From an uncultured SAR202 cluster bacterium (GTDB lineage: Bacteria; Chloroflexota; Dehalococcoidia; Lucifugimonadales; Lucifugimonadaceae), in NCBI GenBank assembly GCA_902620405.1, contig CACNIC010000007.1, positions 1 through 35,989 of the forward strand: 35,989 nt of DNA. The letters run 5' to 3'. The notes beneath the pieces are model-generated. The model was given only the letters and a program-made list of their open reading frames with translations. It was not told where the DNA came from and made no database searches. Positions within the stretch are counted from its first letter, which is position 1; every line of letters begins with the position of its first letter. Of this stretch, positions 16,340-24,506 are shown piece by piece. The translations under genes were made by a program, and so were the position numbers.

Positions 16340-17413
16340 TTATAACCCTTTCCTGTTAGAAATTGTGAAATCGGAAAGATTGTATTTGGTTTTGTGACCT
16401 GAAAAAAATCTGTCAAGTTCATCAATCATGATGCTCATAAACCTTGGTTGGCATCTCTTTGTAACTCCTGCCACGTGAGGAGATAAAAATACATTTTCCA
16501 TTTTTCTGACAGGGGAATCTACAGGTATTGGTTCTGGATCAAAAACATCTAATGAAGCAATTATATCTTTTTTGCTTAACCTTTCTATAAGAGCATCAGT
16601 CTCAATTATTGGCCCCCTTGAAACATTAACCAAAATAGATCCAGATTTAATCATGTTTAATTCTTTACTGCCAATCATGCCCTTAGTCTTAGGCGTCAAA
16701 GGTGCAAGGCAAATTATAACTTCCATATTTGACATAATGTATTCAAGGCTAGTTTGTGTGAATTCGTATATATCTGCTATATCTCTACTTAAGTAAGGAT
16801 CATACACAAAGTTTTCTGTATTAAATGGTTTCAAGAAGCTCAACAATCTCCTCCCAATATGACCACAGCCAATCAATCCAACTTTTCTCTCCCATAGTTC
16901 TCCCATAATAAAACCCGGGTCTTTAGTTCTGTCATTATCTGGAAAAGATATTTCCCCGTTAATCATTTTTCGAAAATGATATCCTCCATTTTTTAAACCA
17001 ATTATTGATAAAGCTAACGCCCACTCTGCTACTGGATATGAAGATCCATGAGTAGTGTCTACAACATTAATCCCATTTTTAAATGAAGCCTTCAAATCAA
17101 TTCTTTGAGAAAATCTATCTCCTTCAAGCTCACCAATAAACTTAAGATTTTTAGCATTTTTAATAATATCAATATCAACATATGGTGAACCATGGCTTAC
17201 AATAAGAGCATCTAGATTTTTACAGAATTCTTTGAAATCATTTTTAACATTTTCAATCGTTGTTGGTGATTCATCCCAACTAGACTCTTCATTAAATTCA
17301 CCCCATATGAAATCAAATTTGGTTTCAATTTTTTTTAAATCATTCTTTGTTAAATAGTTATCTCTCACATTTTTATTAGATGCTAGGCCAATTTTTGGTT
17401 TTGAGTTACTCAT
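16340..17413 (-). CDS. D-isomer specific 2-hydroxyacid dehydrogenase, NAD-binding
   Basis: This 357-residue enzyme is of the phosphoglycerate / glyoxylate-hydroxypyruvate reductase superfamily. The NAD-binding core has VGLIGCGHIGRR (GCGHIG at 182-187). The catalytic Arg is in VNVSRGPIIETDAL, the Glu in FDPEPIP, and the His in LSPHVAGVT. It reduces 2-ketoacids or oxidises D-2-hydroxyacids; substrate undefined. GGGGGAG precedes the ATG. It is the last gene of a leftward set with the sugar-isomerase-like and LLM monooxygenase genes. If the isomerase frameshift is corrected, the gap between the two genes shrinks to 18 nt, a normal operon spacing. Confidence 0.9.
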   Translation of the reverse strand: MSNSKPKIGLASNKNVRDNYLTKNDLKKIETKFDFIWGEFNEESSWDESPTTIENVKNDFKEFCKNLDALIVSHGSPYVDIDIIKNAKNLKFIGELEGDRFSQRIDLKASFKNGINVVDTTHGSSYPVAEWALALSIIGLKNGGYHFRKMINGEISFPDNDRTKDPGFIMGELWERKVGLIGCGHIGRRLLSFLKPFNTENFVYDPYLSRDIADIYEFTQTSLEYIMSNMEVIICLAPLTPKTKGMIGSKELNMIKSGSILVNVSRGPIIETDALIERLSKKDIIASLDVFDPEPIPVDSPVRKMENVFLSPHVAGVTKRCQPRFMSIMIDELDRFFSGHKTKYNLSDFTISNRKGL

Positions 17414-17474
17414 TTCTCCCCCTATTATTTATTATCTGTTTATATTTGCTTCTTTAAAAGCTCTATCTAAGATT

Positions 17475-18266
17475 TCATATGATTTTTTTTGCTGTTTCAA
17501 GTGGGTCGTAATTTGGATTAGCTTGGACTTGGAAACTTATTTCAATTGTTATAAACCCTTTGTAATCAGCTTTTTTCATAATTTTTAAGTAATTTGTGTA
17601 ATCGAATTCTCCTTCACCTGGAGCTACATAAGACCAATTAGGCACTACACCTCTTTCATCCTTTACGTCACATGCAACTGATATAGGCAACACTTTTTCG
17701 ATTGATTCATTAACATCGATTCCCTGAACATTAAAATGACTTATGTCAAAGTTTGCTTTTACTGAATCCATGTTTATTTTATTTATTAATTCAACAAGCT
17801 GATCAGGTTTTTCTACTGCCTGGTCAACGTGGGGCTCTAAGGCAATTGTTACCCCTTTAGATTTAGCTATCAAACCTAACTCACTTATTCTTTCAATGAA
17901 TTCTTCGCTTTTTTGCATATCCTCAAGCTCATTAGACTTCCCCCCAATCCCTGTGATCAAATAATTTGTTTCCCAGTCGTTTGCAAGGTCTATTGAATCA
18001 TTAACAAATTTAATATTATTTTTTAAATTTTCTTTATTCTCTTCCATTAAATTTGTAAAACTCATAACTGATGTTATTGGAATTGAATATAATTTTGATA
18101 AATTTAATATTCTTTTTCTTTCTTCGATGTCTAGATTATTAATAGATGTTGTAAATTGAGGAAGGGTTGCAATTGTTATTCCATCATAACCAGTTTCTGA
18201 CAAAAATTTTATTGAAGTATCGATTGGTATTTTTGGCATTGCCCAAGTACTATATCCTAATTTCAT
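17475..18266 (-). CDS. Sugar phosphate isomerase/epimerase family protein (TIM barrel), C terminus lost by a frameshift
   Basis: As encoded, this is a 263-residue xylose-isomerase-like TIM barrel. It begins MKLGYSTWAMPKIPIDTSI and carries metal-ligand segments IALEPHVDQ, ANFDISHFNVQG, SVACDVKDERG and GFITIEISFQ. Such enzymes isomerise or epimerise sugars and ketoacids with a divalent metal. The frame ends ...PLETAKKII at a T8 tract (17483-17490 on the plus strand). With one T fewer, the protein would continue ETAKKSYEILDRAFKEANIN to a stop at 17432-17434, giving the amphipathic C-terminal helix usual for the family and close spacing to the next gene. AAAGGAG precedes the ATG, 10 nt after the LLM gene. 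Confidence 0.85.
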   Translation of the reverse strand: MKLGYSTWAMPKIPIDTSIKFLSETGYDGITIATLPQFTTSINNLDIEERKRILNLSKLYSIPITSVMSFTNLMEENKENLKNNIKFVNDSIDLANDWETNYLITGIGGKSNELEDMQKSEEFIERISELGLIAKSKGVTIALEPHVDQAVEKPDQLVELINKINMDSVKANFDISHFNVQGIDVNESIEKVLPISVACDVKDERGVVPNWSYVAPGEGEFDYTNYLKIMKKADYKGFITIEISFQVQANPNYDPLETAKKII

Positions 18267-18276
18267 TTAATCTCCT

Positions 18277-19284
18277 TTACTTATATTTTGAAATTATTTC
18301 TTTGCTAAATATTTCCATCCCATCTGTTGATGGGCTGTCAATAAACCAAAGCATAAAATTTTCAACTCCAAGATCAATATATTTTAATAATTTTTCATGT
18401 ATTTCATCAGGGGTTCCGTATAAATTTGTTTTACTCCAATTTTCCCAATCACCAAAAAATTTTTGTTCAGCATTGTTCATTTTTATCTTATCTTTTAAGG
18501 AATTTAAATCTCTATCGTTTTCAGCAATAAGAATCTCTAATTCAACAGATTTTTTAACAGTTGCGAAATCTCTTTTCTCCTGATTAAAAATTACTTTCAT
18601 ATCTTCAATAGTTTTTTTATATGAATCAATACCTATTGGGGTCAGATTCCACCAATCAGCATATTTTGCTACAGTCTTTGAAAGCCTTAAATTCCAATCT
18701 TTAGTCTGACTGGAAGGAGTCAATGTCCCAATCCAAATAGGTATTTTGCGACTATTATATGGCGGGGGATTAAAATATATATCCTCTACAGAATAATACT
18801 TGCCATTAAAACTTTTTTTTGGCTCTTTCCACAGTAGATTTATCATTTCTATAGCCTCTTCAAGCATCTCAATTCTTTCTAGATTGCTTAGAAAATTGAA
18901 ACCATAGGTTGTAACTTCGTTTATTGTACCTGGGTGCCCACCATCAAAAAAAAGATTCATTCTTCCCTTTGTTAAAGTATCAAGTGTTGTAATAATTTTT
19001 GCAGTGTAAGATGGTTGTCTAATTATATTATTAAAATGAATGTTGCCAAGCATAATATTCTTTGTTATCCCTGCAGCCCAACTCAAAGTTGTCCATCCTT
19101 CTAAAATACCATTATCGTTATTCATACTTAGATGGTCAGCAACCCATAAAGAATTAAACCCAAGTTGTTCAGCTATAGAGACATTCATAGAATTTAAATC
19201 TGTTAATGAATTAACCATAGGTGTCCTGGCCATTTTATCTTGGCTTCCAGAAAATATAGGTAAACAATAACCAAAATCTATCAT
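18277..19284 (-). CDS. LLM-class flavin-dependent oxidoreductase (luciferase-like monooxygenase)
   Basis: The 335-residue protein has the luciferase-like TIM-barrel pattern: IDFGYCLPIFSG at the N terminus, EQLGFNSLWVADHLSM, TTLSWAAGITKNIMLGN, LDTLTKGRMNLFFDGG and the C-terminal GTPDEIHEKLLKYIDLGVENFML. LLM proteins use reduced FMN (or F420) to oxygenate or oxidise small organic molecules, with reduced flavin supplied by a partner. The substrate is unknown. It is the first gene of the leftward set, divergent from the aldehyde dehydrogenase gene across only 70 nt. No good ribosome site is seen before its ATG. Confidence 0.9.
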   Translation of the reverse strand: MIDFGYCLPIFSGSQDKMARTPMVNSLTDLNSMNVSIAEQLGFNSLWVADHLSMNNDNGILEGWTTLSWAAGITKNIMLGNIHFNNIIRQPSYTAKIITTLDTLTKGRMNLFFDGGHPGTINEVTTYGFNFLSNLERIEMLEEAIEMINLLWKEPKKSFNGKYYSVEDIYFNPPPYNSRKIPIWIGTLTPSSQTKDWNLRLSKTVAKYADWWNLTPIGIDSYKKTIEDMKVIFNQEKRDFATVKKSVELEILIAENDRDLNSLKDKIKMNNAEQKFFGDWENWSKTNLYGTPDEIHEKLLKYIDLGVENFMLWFIDSPSTDGMEIFSKEIISKYK

Positions 19285-19298
19285 TAATTTACATTACC

Positions 19299-19304
19299 TA
19301 TAAT
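19299..19304 (+). promoter_or_regulatory. Probable -10 element for the aldehyde dehydrogenase set
   Basis: A consensus TATAAT in the 70-nt divergent gap lies about 50 nt upstream of the ATG at 19355. No convincing -35 is visible. On the opposite strand TTGACC at about 19312-19317 could serve as -35 for the leftward monooxygenase gene, but its -10 would be poor. The arrangement would let one regulator control both arms of the catabolic block. Confidence 0.35.
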
Positions 19305-19354
19305 TTATTTTATGGTCAAAAATAATAATTTATTTTATTTAGCAGGAGAGAATT

Positions 19355-20767
19355 ATGAAAATGTATTTAAATGGGGAATGGGTATCAAGGGATCAAGTTC
19401 AAGAAGTTTTAAATCCATATGATGGATCGGTTATTGATACTGTTCCTTCAGCATCAGTAGATGATGTTAATAATGCAGTTAATAGTGCAGAAAACGGATT
19501 TACTGAAATGAAAAAATTATCTGCCCATGAGAGATATGAAAAACTTATGAAGGCATCAGTGCTTATTGAAGAGAGAAAGGAAGATTTAGCAAGAACAATA
19601 ACCCTTGAAGAAGGAAAAGTTATCTCTGAAGGCAGGATGGAAGTTGAAAGATGCAAAGAGACTATAATCGTGTCAGCAGAAGAAGCAAAAAGATTGAACT
19701 CTGAAGTATTACCACTTGACGCTGCACCTGGAAATAAAGGTAAATTTGGATTTACGTTAAGAGTTCCAGTAGGAATTGTTGCAGCTATAAGCCCATTTAA
19801 TTTTCCATTAAATTTAGTTGCACATAAAGTTGGGCCTGCACTTGCTGCGGGTAATTCTGTAGTTTTGAAACCTGCTTCAGATACGCCGTTATCTGCTTTA
19901 AAATTAACTGAAATAATGGTTGATGCTGGATTCCCTTCTGAATCAATACAATGTATTACAGGAAGCGGAAGTAAAATCGGAAATGCTCTTGTTGGGAATC
20001 CTAAGATAAGAAAAGTTACATTTACAGGCAGTCAGGAAGTTGGCGAAATAATTTGCAAGAATGCAGGCCTTAAGAAAGTAACTATGGAATTAGGTTCTAA
20101 TAGTCCTTTGGTTGTTTTGCCAGATGCAGATTTAGAAAAAGTTGCCCAAGCTACTACGCAAAGTGGATTTTCAAATGCTGGCCAAGTATGTATATCTACC
20201 CAAAGAGTAATAGTCGATCAATCAATTTATGGAGATTACCTAGATGCATTAGTTCCTGTTGTTGAATCACTTAAAGTTGGCAACCCTATAGAAGACCCAG
20301 TAAAACTTGGCCCAATGGTCAGAGAGGATGATGCTGTTAGAGTGTCAGAGTGGATAGATGAAGCTGTTTCTGGTGGAGCAAAATTATTGACAGGAGGAGA
20401 AAGAGAAAGAGCTACAGTGAGCCCTGCAATTATTGCTGATGCAAATCCAGATATGAAGATTTGTAGAGAAGAGTTATTTGGTCCTGCAGTAACAGTTATG
20501 CCAGCGAAAAATATTGATGAAGCAATTGCGATGGCAAATGATACTAGATTTGGTTTAAGTGCTGCATGTTTTACTGAAAACTTAGATCATGCTTTAAGAT
20601 TTGCTCTTGAAGTTGATTCAGGAAATTTAAATATTAATAGTGGAACACAATTTAGAGCAGATTTTATGCCTTATGGAGGATTAAAAGATAGCGGAATGGG
20701 AAAAGAAGGTCCAAAGTATGCTATTGAAGAAATGACAGAACTTAAAATGGTGGTAATACATAGATAA
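19355..20767 (+). CDS. NAD(P)-dependent aldehyde dehydrogenase family protein
   Basis: This 470-residue enzyme of the ALDH superfamily oxidises aldehydes to carboxylic acids. Seen are PFNFPLNLVAHKVGPALAAG with the cofactor-binding KPASDTPLSA, the Rossmann-turn FTGSQEVGE, the general-base glutamate in MELGSNSPLVV, and the catalytic cysteine in GQVCISTQR (Cys279). EELFGPAVTV and the C-terminal GGLKDSGMGKEGPKYAIEEMTE are also typical. It most resembles the succinate-semialdehyde or lactaldehyde dehydrogenase branch; substrate uncertain. AGGAGAG precedes the ATG. It heads a rightward set with the SDR and the M81 peptidase. Confidence 0.92.
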   Translation: MKMYLNGEWVSRDQVQEVLNPYDGSVIDTVPSASVDDVNNAVNSAENGFTEMKKLSAHERYEKLMKASVLIEERKEDLARTITLEEGKVISEGRMEVERCKETIIVSAEEAKRLNSEVLPLDAAPGNKGKFGFTLRVPVGIVAAISPFNFPLNLVAHKVGPALAAGNSVVLKPASDTPLSALKLTEIMVDAGFPSESIQCITGSGSKIGNALVGNPKIRKVTFTGSQEVGEIICKNAGLKKVTMELGSNSPLVVLPDADLEKVAQATTQSGFSNAGQVCISTQRVIVDQSIYGDYLDALVPVVESLKVGNPIEDPVKLGPMVREDDAVRVSEWIDEAVSGGAKLLTGGERERATVSPAIIADANPDMKICREELFGPAVTVMPAKNIDEAIAMANDTRFGLSAACFTENLDHALRFALEVDSGNLNINSGTQFRADFMPYGGLKDSGMGKEGPKYAIEEMTELKMVVIHR

Positions 20768-20803
20768 TAAGTAGTTTTATTTTATTCATTTAAATAGGAT
20801 GAT

Positions 20804-21565
20804 ATGAAAAAATTTAATGGTGAAGTTGCATTTGTTGCCGGAGGTTCTGGTGGCATGGGTACAGAAATTGTAAAAAAATTTCTAATTGAAGGTGCAAAGG
20901 TAGTATCTGCTGATATTAATGATCCATCAAAAAAAATAAATGATGATAACCTCACTTACTGTAAATTAGATGCTACTGACCCAATATCTTGGGATAAAGC
21001 TATAAAACATTCTTTAAAAAAATTTAAAAAAATTAGCATTCTTGTTAATTGCTTTGGATCAAATTATAGAAAAGAGTTCAAAGATCAAACCATTGAAGAA
21101 TGGAATAAAATACTAAATATAAATCTAACAGCAGTTTTTATTGGGATTAATTCTGTTATCCCGATCATTGAAAAAGAAAAAGGCGGATCAGTAATAAATT
21201 TTGGGTCTATAGTTACTATGCGCCCAGGAAGTACAGGACCAGCTTATCAGGCTAGCAAAACTGGATTAATTGGTTTAACAAAGAGTGCTGCACTTTCATT
21301 TGCCAAGAAAAATATTAGATTCAATTTAATTTGCCCAGGTCATGTAGATACAGATTTTATAAGAGCTGATAATTCATATAGTCCAAATGATTGGTCTACT
21401 TCGATAAATAATCCAGAAAACTACAATTCTAGAAAGAAACAAATCCCTTTAAAAAATTTTCAAGATCCTGAAGATATTGCAAACTTAGTGCTTTTTCTTG
21501 CATCAAGTGAATCAAAAATGATAACGGGTGCAGTAATTCCTGTTGATGGAGGATCAAGTCTTTAG
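20804..21565 (+). CDS. Short-chain dehydrogenase/reductase (SDR)
   Basis: This classical SDR has 253 residues. The cofactor motif GGSGGMG is at 13-19, DATDP near 56-60, and the catalytic Ser135, Tyr148 and Lys152 are in NFGSI and AYQASK. The C-terminal VIPVDGGSSL is standard. It reversibly oxidises an alcohol or reduces a ketone with NAD(P)(H). It lies 36 nt after the aldehyde dehydrogenase gene, probably in the same transcript. The substrate is not inferable. An A8 tract at 20929-20936 is in frame. Confidence 0.9.
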   Translation: MKKFNGEVAFVAGGSGGMGTEIVKKFLIEGAKVVSADINDPSKKINDDNLTYCKLDATDPISWDKAIKHSLKKFKKISILVNCFGSNYRKEFKDQTIEEWNKILNINLTAVFIGINSVIPIIEKEKGGSVINFGSIVTMRPGSTGPAYQASKTGLIGLTKSAALSFAKKNIRFNLICPGHVDTDFIRADNSYSPNDWSTSINNPENYNSRKKQIPLKNFQDPEDIANLVLFLASSESKMITGAVIPVDGGSSL

Positions 21566-21634
21566 AAAATTTATATTGAAAATTTATGGTTTTATAGATT
21601 TCTGTTATTTTAACAACTATATATGGGTATTAAT

Positions 21635-22390
21635 ATGAGATTTGCATTAGCCGGAATAAATCATGAAACAAATACTTTTCACAGTATTCCCACAAAGTAT
21701 GAAAACTTTGAAAAGAGTGGAATGCTTTTAAGAGGAAAAGAAATTGAAAAATTGTATGATACTCCTTCAACTATAGGAGGTTTCTATAATGCATCACAAC
21801 AATTTGGATTTGAATTAGTTCCTCTACTATTTGCTACTACTGGACCTCTAGGAACAATTACTTCAGATGCTTTTGAAAGTTTAATAAATGAAATAATTGA
21901 TTTAATTAAATCAAGTGAACCTTTTGATGCAGTTCTTTTGAATTTACATGGAGCTGCTGTTTCAGAACAATTTGAGGATATGGATGGTGAAATAACTGAA
22001 AGAGTTAGAAAAGTAATTGGTGATGAAATACCATTTGGGATTAATTTAGATATGCATGCAAATGTTTCTGAAAAAATGATAATTAATACTGACATTACTA
22101 ATGTTTATCAGACAACTCCTCACCTAGATGCTGACGAAACAGGATTTAAGTGTGCTGAACTAGTTTACAAGACAGTTATTGGTGAAATTGTACCAACTCA
22201 GCATATAGAAACACCACCTATGACAATAAATATAGTAAATCATAATACTAACTTAGAACCTATGAAATCAATTTTGGCAGAGTCAAGGAAATTATATGAA
22301 GACAGTGACGTTCTGTCTGTGAGTGTCGCCGAAGGTTATCCCTATTCAGATATAAAAAAAAATGGGAATGTCATTTACAGTAATTACTAA
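21635..22390 (+). CDS. M81 family metallopeptidase (MlrC), N-terminal part, interrupted by a frameshift
   Basis: This is the N-terminal catalytic half of an MlrC-like protein. The start MRFALAGINHETNTF at 21635 fits the family better than the ATG at 21623. Conserved segments include LLNLHGAAVSE, the zinc-ligand motif LDMHANVSEKM and TPHLDADETG. MlrC was described for cleaving linearised microcystin, but most homologues have unknown amide substrates. The frame runs ...SVAEGYPYSDIKK and then falls out of register at an A9 tract (22354-22362), ending a few codons later. Deleting one A joins it exactly to the downstream frame at 22362-23117, giving a normal full-length protein of about 490 residues. 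Confidence 0.85.
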   Translation: MRFALAGINHETNTFHSIPTKYENFEKSGMLLRGKEIEKLYDTPSTIGGFYNASQQFGFELVPLLFATTGPLGTITSDAFESLINEIIDLIKSSEPFDAVLLNLHGAAVSEQFEDMDGEITERVRKVIGDEIPFGINLDMHANVSEKMIINTDITNVYQTTPHLDADETGFKCAELVYKTVIGEIVPTQHIETPPMTINIVNHNTNLEPMKSILAESRKLYEDSDVLSVSVAEGYPYSDIKKNGNVIYSNY

Positions 22391-23117
22391 TAATAATGCA
22401 ACCAAAGCAAAAGAATATTCTAAGAGCATAGCAAAATATGCTTGGAGCAAAAGATATGAAATGAATTCCCAAGCCCCTACAATAGAGCAGGGCCTTAAAG
22501 AAGCGGTTTCAACAATTGAAAAACCTGTTGTCCTAATGGATTCAGGAGATAATATTGGTGCAGGCTCTTCTGCTGACTCCACTCACATATTGCATAAAGC
22601 AAGAGAACTTGGTGTAAGTGGAATACTTCAAACTCTATTTGATCCAGAAGCTGTAGAAAAGTGCATGAATAAAGTTGGGTCCATGATTACTTTAATGGTT
22701 GGAGGTAAAAGTGACTCATTACATGGAGAACCTATTGAAATTACTGGCAAAATTACAAAGTATTTCCAAGGAGAGTTTGAAGACTTTGGCAGGACTCATG
22801 GGGGCAGTAAGTATTTTGACGCAGGAGATTCAGTTGCAATTCAAACAGAAGATGAAAATACTTTAATTTTGACAAGCAAAAGGGTTGGAAATACAAGTAT
22901 ACAGCTTTATTATTCTTTAGGAATAGATCCTTTAGGTTTTCCAATAATTATCGCAAAAGGTGTCCAGTCTCCAAGACCAGCCTTTGAACCAATTGCATCA
23001 AAAATTATTGCATTAGATACTCCAGGAGTCACTGCATCAGGATTACATAATTTTAATTTTAAAAATATTAGAAGGCCTATGTTTCCATTTCAAAAAGATG
23101 AAGCAAAATATATCTAA
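22362..23117 (+). CDS. M81 family metallopeptidase (MlrC), C-terminal domain, separated by a frameshift
   Basis: This is the C-terminal MlrC_C portion, 251 codons from the nominal ATG inside the junction. Family segments are VLMDSGDNIGAGSSADSTHIL, LFDPEAVEKC, GGKSDSLHGEPIEITGKI and GLHNF near the end. In homologues this domain is fused to the M81 domain, so this is probably not an independent gene. No ribosome binding site precedes 22362, and the upstream frame overlaps it by 29 nt. It may be made through slippage at the A9 tract, or the break may be a sequence error. If the break is real, the peptidase is probably inactive. Confidence 0.8.
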   Translation: MGMSFTVITNNNATKAKEYSKSIAKYAWSKRYEMNSQAPTIEQGLKEAVSTIEKPVVLMDSGDNIGAGSSADSTHILHKARELGVSGILQTLFDPEAVEKCMNKVGSMITLMVGGKSDSLHGEPIEITGKITKYFQGEFEDFGRTHGGSKYFDAGDSVAIQTEDENTLILTSKRVGNTSIQLYYSLGIDPLGFPIIIAKGVQSPRPAFEPIASKIIALDTPGVTASGLHNFNFKNIRRPMFPFQKDEAKYI

Positions 23118-23157
23118 GAAAATGTCCAAAATAAATAAAAATCTGTTATTATAAAAA

Positions 23158-23178
23158 AAATGAGAATGATTCTCATTT
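23158..23178 (+). promoter_or_regulatory. Fur-type operator upstream of the flavoprotein operon
   Basis: There is a perfect 10-1-10 palindrome: AAATGAGAAT, a central G, then ATTCTCATTT. The inner TGAGAATnATTCTCA is the 7-1-7 core recognised by Fur-family repressors (Fur, also compatible with Zur or Mur). It sits directly after a possible -10 (TTATTATAAA around 23146-23155) and about 24 nt before the ATG, the classic place for metal-dependent repression. AAAAGGAG (23181-23188) follows as ribosome site. The downstream genes are therefore predicted to be induced when iron, or possibly zinc or manganese, is scarce. Confidence 0.85.
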
Positions 23179-23201
23179 ATAAAAGGAGAAGTTAAAATAT
23201 T

Positions 23202-24320
23202 ATGGAAAAATTTGATGTAGTTATCGTTGGCGCTGGCCCATCTGGCATAGGCATGTGTTCAATGTTAAAAGATTTTGGTGTTGAAAGTATGACTGTTATC
23301 GATAAAGGTAAAGTAGGCGAAACTTTTGATAAATGGCCAGAAGAAATGAGATTTATAACACCATCTTTTACTACGAATTTCTGGGGCCATATGGATTTAA
23401 ACTCAATTGCAGTGGGTACGTCTCCGGCTTTCACATTAGAAACAGAACATCCAACTGGTAAAGAATATGCCAAATATTTAAGGACACTTGCAGAACATTT
23501 TGAACTACCAATAAAAGAAAATACTGAAGTTGAAAATGTTGAATATTCAAACAATCATTTTACAATTAATATTAAAAATGGTTCTCCAATTAAATCAACA
23601 TATTTAATTTGGGCTGCCGGTGAATACCAATATCCTGATCTTAATGCATTTTCAGGATCCCAACTTTGCATGCATAACAGTACAGTAAAAACATGGAAGG
23701 AAATAAAAGGAGATGATTTTTATGTAATTGGAGGTAATGAGAGCGGCATTGATGCAGCTATTAATTTAAGCAGGATGGGAAAAAAAGTAACAGTTCTTGA
23801 TGAAAAGGAAAATCCAGATGCAAAAATAACAGATCCAAGCGAAACTCTTACTCCCTACACAGTTGATAGGCTTATGGATGAAATAGCGTATGACAGGATA
23901 ACACTTGTTGCTGATACTAAGGTTGATGAAATCAAGTTTGAAAATGATAATTACATAATTACCAACGAAAGAGATGATTCTACTTACACAACGAAATCAA
24001 AACCAATATTAGCAACTGGATTTGTTAGCAGTTTATCTATGGTAAAAGATCTTTTTGATTGGCATGAATCAGATTCTTATGCTTTACTTAACGAACACGA
24101 TGAATCAAGAAAAACACCTGGTTTATTTCTTGTAGGTCCTCAAGTACGTCATGAAGACTTAATATTATGTTTCATCTACAAATATAGGCAACGCTTTGGG
24201 GTTGTTGCAAATGCGATTGGTGATAGACTAGGTATGGACACTTCATTCTTGGATCAATATCGAGAAGAAGGTTTATATAAAGATGATTTGGGTGCTTGTG
24301 GAGAGGAGTGCCCATGCTAA
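23202..24320 (+). CDS. FAD/NAD(P)-binding flavoprotein oxidoreductase, Fur-box controlled
   Basis: This 372-residue two-dinucleotide-binding flavoprotein has an FAD motif VVIVGAGPSGIG (GAGPSG at 10-15), a second Rossmann motif YVIGGNESGIDAA near 175, and the late FAD segment LATGF...GLFLVGPQ. It resembles the CzcO/YpdA-type flavin monooxygenase and disulfide-reductase-like group but lacks a CxxC redox motif in the body. The protein ends in an unusual Cys cluster (ACGEECPC, 365-372), which could bind metal or act in thiol exchange. It is the first gene behind the Fur-type operator, and the next gene begins inside its last codons. Partner and substrate are unknown. Confidence 0.87.
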   Translation: MEKFDVVIVGAGPSGIGMCSMLKDFGVESMTVIDKGKVGETFDKWPEEMRFITPSFTTNFWGHMDLNSIAVGTSPAFTLETEHPTGKEYAKYLRTLAEHFELPIKENTEVENVEYSNNHFTINIKNGSPIKSTYLIWAAGEYQYPDLNAFSGSQLCMHNSTVKTWKEIKGDDFYVIGGNESGIDAAINLSRMGKKVTVLDEKENPDAKITDPSETLTPYTVDRLMDEIAYDRITLVADTKVDEIKFENDNYIITNERDDSTYTTKSKPILATGFVSSLSMVKDLFDWHESDSYALLNEHDESRKTPGLFLVGPQVRHEDLILCFIYKYRQRFGVVANAIGDRLGMDTSFLDQYREEGLYKDDLGACGEECPC

Positions 24321-24505
24321 TAAGAATGGACAACAAATCAAAATACAATTTTAGTTCAATTTGGCTTTTTCAATTGATTGCAAGTACGTCTTGGATGATA
24401 TCGGTATTTCTTTACGGGACTTTTTCATCGGGTGATTTATTTCAGTTAATAGCATCATCTGCATGGACAGTTGCTAACATAATTAATTTTTTCAAAAGAG
24501 ATTAA
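24314..24505 (+). CDS. Tiny two-helix membrane protein, unknown function
   Basis: This 63-residue protein starts at the ATG at 24314, which has AGGAG 5 nt upstream and overlaps the end of the flavoprotein gene. It has two hydrophobic segments of similar pattern (SIWLFQLIASTSWMISVFLYG and DLFQLIASSAWTVANIINFF), each containing FQLIAS-x-x-W, so it looks like an internal duplication. It ends with a basic FFKRD tail. I know no named family for it. Placement between the flavoprotein and the DUF2061-like gene, with 1 nt to the latter, argues for a membrane partner in the same metal-regulated unit. Confidence 0.75.
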   Translation: MLIRMDNKSKYNFSSIWLFQLIASTSWMISVFLYGTFSSGDLFQLIASSAWTVANIINFFKRD

Positions 24506-24506
24506 A

